From the NCBI GenBank assembly GCA_021786135.1, contig JAJYNV010000012.1, positions 1 through 7,527 on the forward strand: a stretch of DNA of 7,527 nt, in the 5' to 3' direction. Shown piece after piece: positions 5,355 to 7,527 of the stretch. The notes below the pieces were generated by a model, which saw only the letters and a list, made by a program, of their open reading frames with translations, was not told the DNA's origin and ran no database searches. How positions within the stretch are numbered: the first letter of the stretch is position 1; the number at the start of each line of letters is the position of its first letter. This stretch comes from Bacillota bacterium (GTDB taxonomy: Bacteria; Bacillota; Sulfobacillia; JAJZYS01; JAJYTV01). A program made the position numbers and the translations under genes.

Positions 5355-5383
5355 TTGGTTTCCTGCGCGCGGGCTATTATAGT
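5355..5383 (+). promoter_or_regulatory. Sigma-A-type promoter for the glycosyltransferase-flippase operon
   Basis: TTGGTT (5355-5360) and TATAGT (5378-5383) are separated by 17 nt. It is the only AT-rich stretch in an otherwise very GC-rich region. Transcription would start near 5390, giving a leader of about 75 nt before the proposed start at 5464. Confidence 0.6.
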
Positions 5384-5404
5384 ATCCTTGGCCAAGCTGG
5401 ATAA
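5376..5404 (-). promoter_or_regulatory. Possible divergent promoter for the 3D-domain gene
   Basis: On the minus strand a perfect TATAAT (5376-5381) is preceded, 17 nt earlier, by TTATCC (5399-5404), which matches the -35 consensus at only three positions. It overlaps the plus-strand -10 box, so the two promoters could not be occupied together. Start would be near 5369, with a leader of about 250 nt. Confidence 0.35.
5387..5396. promoter_or_regulatory. Palindrome CTTGGCCAAG at the predicted transcription start, operator candidate
   Basis: This perfect 10-bp palindrome begins 3 nt after the plus-strand -10 box and lies in the spacer of the minus-strand promoter. A wider imperfect dyad, TATCC at 5383-5387 and GGATA at 5399-5403, brackets it (loosely centred). 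A repressor bound here would block both promoters. The regulator is unknown. Confidence 0.35.
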
Positions 5405-5463
5405 GGTGCCGCGCCCAGTGCGCACCGGCTGAATGAGACGCTTGTGCGACCCTGGCCAGCCAG

Positions 5464-6618
5464 TTGGAGGTGGACGCCGCGCACCCGACCGATGGGTCCG
5501 CTCCTGGCGTGTTGCTCCTCTCCGCCATGTACGGGGAAGGACATCGTCGCGCCGCCCAGGCGGTAGCCCTCGCCCTCGACGCGCTTGAACCTCCGATCCC
5601 CCATTGGGAAGAGGACTACTTCGACTTCGTCGACCGCCGCCTGAATCGCCTGATCGCCCGCACATATGTGCTCAGCGTGCGCCATGCACCGATTGCTTGG
5701 CGCGCCTTCTATCGGGGCACGTCGCAGATTTCGCCGGACTCGGCGATGCAGCGCTTCCTCAACAGCCTTGGCCGTCACCGCCTGCTCGAGCACCTCGAGA
5801 AACGGCGGCCACGGGTCGTCCTGAACACGTTTCCGACCCCCGCTGGAGTCGTTTCGACGCTCAAGCAGCGTGAAAAGGTGGACCTTCCGAACTTGGTCGT
5901 GGTGACCGACTATACCGTGCACTCGCAGTGGCTGCACGATCGCGTCGACCGCTACTACGTCGGCTCCGACGACGTGCGCGATGGGCTCTTGCGACGCGGC
6001 GTCCCTCCCGAAAGGGTGCTTGCGACGGGCATTCCTGTCCACCCGCGCTTCGTGAACCCGCCGTCCCGCGCACAGGCGCTCAGGCACCTCGGACTCGAAG
6101 ACAAGCCTACGGTCCTCGCCATGGCTGGCGCCTACGGCATGATCGGCGGTTTTCCGCGCATCGTGGAGGAAGTGATAGCGGAAGACCTCGACTGCCAGAT
6201 CGTCGCGGTGGCCGGGCGAGATCCGCAACTGCGTCAGGCCCTAGGCCAGATATCCGCGCAGGGCAAGACCCGATTGGTATCATTCGGCTTTGTACAGGAG
6301 ATGGAGTACCTCTACGCTGCCTGCGACTTCGTCTTCGGTAAGGCTGGCGGCCTTACCGTCACGGAGGCGCTCGCGTGTCAGCGGCCGATGCTTGTCTATC
6401 GACCCATCCCTGGCCAGGAGCAGGTCAACGCCGCGTACATCGAACGGGCTGGCGCAGGCATCTGGGTGCGCTCTCCGGAGGACCTGCTCGGCAGCTTCCG
6501 GCGCATGTGCCAGGATACGGAACTGCGCGACCGCCAGGCTATGGCGGCGCGCCGCATCGCGCGGCCCGATGCGGCGGCCGAAATCGCGAAGGATGTGGCA
6601 TATTGGCACGGCCGCTGA
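5464..6618 (+). CDS. UgtP/MGDG-synthase-type diacylglycerol glycosyltransferase (GT28)
   Basis: Enzymes of this family transfer a hexose from a UDP-sugar to diacylglycerol at the inner membrane face. B. subtilis UgtP makes mono- and diglucosyl-diacylglycerol, the membrane glycolipids and lipoteichoic acid anchor. The 384-aa product is the right length (UgtP is 382). The N-terminal MGDG-synthase domain shows Leu-Ser-Ala-Met-Tyr-Gly-Glu-Gly-His-Arg (residues 19-28) and Thr-Phe-Pro-Thr-Pro-Ala-Gly. The C-terminal donor-binding domain has Phe-Gly-Phe-Val, Lys293-Ala-Gly-Gly-Leu-Thr-Val-Thr-Glu-Ala and Pro-Gly-Gln-Glu-x-x-Asn. The usual Lys-Pro-Gly-Gly is Lys-Ala-Gly-Gly here. No transmembrane helix is visible, consistent with a peripheral membrane enzyme. 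The start is unsure: TTG 5464 is the first possible codon, but the best ribosome site (GGAGG at 5466) lies inside it; GTG 5509 is the next. The LtaA-like gene overlaps its end. Whether sugar and product are glucose or galactose cannot be read. Confidence 0.88.
   Translation: MEVDAAHPTDGSAPGVLLLSAMYGEGHRRAAQAVALALDALEPPIPHWEEDYFDFVDRRLNRLIARTYVLSVRHAPIAWRAFYRGTSQISPDSAMQRFLNSLGRHRLLEHLEKRRPRVVLNTFPTPAGVVSTLKQREKVDLPNLVVVTDYTVHSQWLHDRVDRYYVGSDDVRDGLLRRGVPPERVLATGIPVHPRFVNPPSRAQALRHLGLEDKPTVLAMAGAYGMIGGFPRIVEEVIAEDLDCQIVAVAGRDPQLRQALGQISAQGKTRLVSFGFVQEMEYLYAACDFVFGKAGGLTVTEALACQRPMLVYRPIPGQEQVNAAYIERAGAGIWVRSPEDLLGSFRRMCQDTELRDRQAMAARRIARPDAAAEIAKDVAYWHGR
6589..6593 (+). promoter_or_regulatory. 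Ribosome binding site that selects TTG 6603 as start of the MFS gene
   Basis: AAGGA inside the end of the glycosyltransferase gene lies 9 nt before TTG 6603. It places the start of the transporter within the upstream gene and gives a short N-terminus leading directly into the first membrane helix. Confidence 0.55.
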
Positions 6619-7527
6619 AACTGGGTCTCATCGTTCTCCTGGGCGAATTCGTACGCACAGGACTGCTTGTCACGTTGCTCCCGGCGCTCGCTACCGGCAG
6701 CTGGCACGTCGGACTGGAAGCAGCGGCCTGGGCCATATCAGTGCATTATCTCGTCGATACGATCGGGCGCACGCCGGCAGGGTGGCTCGTAGACCGCTTC
6801 GGCACCCGGAGAGTGCTCGCCGTGGGCATGGCCATCGCCTTCGTCGCGCTCGTGCTTCTCTTCACCCTGGGTGGACATCATGTGCCCCTCTATCTTCTGA
6901 CAGGACTCTACGGCGTGGGCACGGCGCCGCTGTGGCCGGCGACCGTCACGGAAGCCACCGGAGACCGCCGCCAGAGCGCCGGCAGCGTGATGGGCTATGT
7001 GTTCGCGGCCTGGCTGGTCGGAGCAGGGCTTGGGCCGATCCTGACGAACCTCGCGGTACATGGCAGTTTCACCTGGGGGTTCCTGCTGCTTGTTGCGGGA
7101 CAAGGCGCCGTGCTGTTCTGGGCTCCGGCCGTCACGGGCATCACCCGGCGCCTCAAGCGCCCACAGACGCCGTGGCGAGCGCTGGCGCAGGCGCTTTGGC
7201 AGGTGCGGCCGCTCTTGCCCGGCATGTTTGCACAGACGTTGACGCTCGGGCTCTTTCTGCCGATCTTGAACCTCTTCACCCAGAGGGTGCTGCACCTGAA
7301 CCCGATCTCGTACGCCGAACTCCTCTTCGGAGCCGGGGGCGTAGCCGTCGTGCTGATGGTGCCGCTGGGCCGCATGTCGGACCGCATCGGCGTCAAGGCT
7401 CCTCTGGCCATCGGTTTCGCGCTTGCCGCCATCGCCGTGCTGCTGCTTGGCGGTGCGCGCACCTTCACATCTGCCCTCGGATTCGGAGCCATGGCGGGGC
7501 TGGCATACGCCCTGATCCTGCCGGCAT
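6603..7527 (+). CDS. MFS transporter resembling LtaA glycolipid flippase, 3' end cut by window
   Basis: The frame stays open for 308 codons to the right edge, so roughly three quarters of a 12-helix MFS protein is present. The start is TTG 6603, overlapping the glycosyltransferase gene by 16 nt. Helix 1 carries Glu15-Phe-Val-Arg18. Helix 2 carries Ile-Ser-Val-His-Tyr-Leu-Val-Asp52. The loop after it is a standard MFS motif A (Gly60...Asp64-Arg-Phe-Gly-Thr-Arg-Arg), and a second copy, Gly-Arg-Met-Ser-Asp-Arg-Ile-Gly, starts the second half. From memory of S. aureus LtaA, E32, R35, D68, W127 and W150 of that protein line up with E15, R18, D52, W111 and W137. Met-Gly-Tyr-Val, Leu-Pro-Gly, Pro-Ile-Leu and Leu-Pro-Ala blocks also agree. 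LtaA is a proton-driven flippase for diglucosyl-diacylglycerol and forms an operon with the UgtP-type enzyme, as seen here. MFS membership is near certain; the flippase role is inferred. Confidence 0.85.
   Translation, partial: MARPLKLGLIVLLGEFVRTGLLVTLLPALATGSWHVGLEAAAWAISVHYLVDTIGRTPAGWLVDRFGTRRVLAVGMAIAFVALVLLFTLGGHHVPLYLLTGLYGVGTAPLWPATVTEATGDRRQSAGSVMGYVFAAWLVGAGLGPILTNLAVHGSFTWGFLLLVAGQGAVLFWAPAVTGITRRLKRPQTPWRALAQALWQVRPLLPGMFAQTLTLGLFLPILNLFTQRVLHLNPISYAELLFGAGGVAVVLMVPLGRMSDRIGVKAPLAIGFALAAIAVLLLGGARTFTSALGFGAMAGLAYALILPA

Larger units (their letters stand above)
5121..5463. other. 343-nt divergent intergenic region with promoters for both sides
   Basis: This region separates the 3D-domain gene (minus) from the glycosyltransferase gene (plus). 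It holds the two predicted promoters near 5355-5404, a 10-bp palindrome at the predicted plus start point, the ribosome site of the 3D-domain gene at 5133-5138, and a widely spaced inverted repeat at 5233-5312 in the presumed leader of that gene. I see no convincing small gene in it and no match to a riboswitch family I know. Confidence 0.6.

Noticed and set aside
5121..5369. c-di-AMP (ydaO-type) or cobalamin riboswitch ahead of the 3D-domain gene
   Set aside because: I could not find the conserved sequence blocks of either family; only generic stems are present.

Overview
This is a dense, GC-rich (clearly above 60% by eye) stretch of bacterial chromosome. Three things suggest a high-GC Firmicute, probably a spore former of the Alicyclobacillus/Kyrpidia/Sulfobacillus kind: a secreted 3D-domain cell-wall protein, a UgtP/MGDG-synthase-type glycolipid glycosyltransferase next to an LtaA-like flippase, and strong GGAGG-type ribosome binding sites serving many TTG and GTG starts. 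The lineage is inferred from gene content only; no rRNA or tRNA is present to confirm it. I see no mobile element, CRISPR array or RNA gene of a known family.

Left part (1-2504, plus strand). The window opens inside a small, six-helix membrane protein of the GPR1/FUN34/YaaH (acetate/succinate transporter) family, which ends at a strong hairpin. Then come fdhD, mobA and mobB, tightly packed (12-nt gap, then a 4-nt overlap). They serve late steps of molybdenum enzyme maturation: FdhD sulfurates the cofactor for formate dehydrogenase, MobA adds GMP to make the guanine dinucleotide cofactor, and MobB is a GTP-binding accessory protein.

Middle part (2501-5120, minus strand). Running toward the first cluster are a 3D-domain cell-wall protein gene, a fused moaD-moaE gene (both subunits of molybdopterin synthase in one polypeptide) and moaA (first step of the cofactor pathway). 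The moaA and mobB genes meet tail to tail and share a CTAG that supplies both stop codons. A 10-bp hairpin inside mobB may terminate transcription from both sides. moaC, moeA and moaB/mogA are not in the window.

Right part (5121-7527). A 343-nt intergenic region holds a plus-strand promoter, a weaker overlapping divergent minus-strand promoter, a 10-bp palindrome at the predicted plus start point and a possibly structured leader for the 3D-domain gene. The plus promoter drives a GT28-family diacylglycerol glycosyltransferase and, overlapping it by 16 nt, an MFS transporter that runs off the right edge. As far as I can align it from memory, the transporter resembles Staphylococcus aureus LtaA, the flippase for the diglucosyl-diacylglycerol anchor of lipoteichoic acid, which is likewise encoded next to its glycosyltransferase. 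This lipid-glycan pair is the most interesting part of the window. The rest is recognisable cofactor biosynthesis with some unusual architecture.
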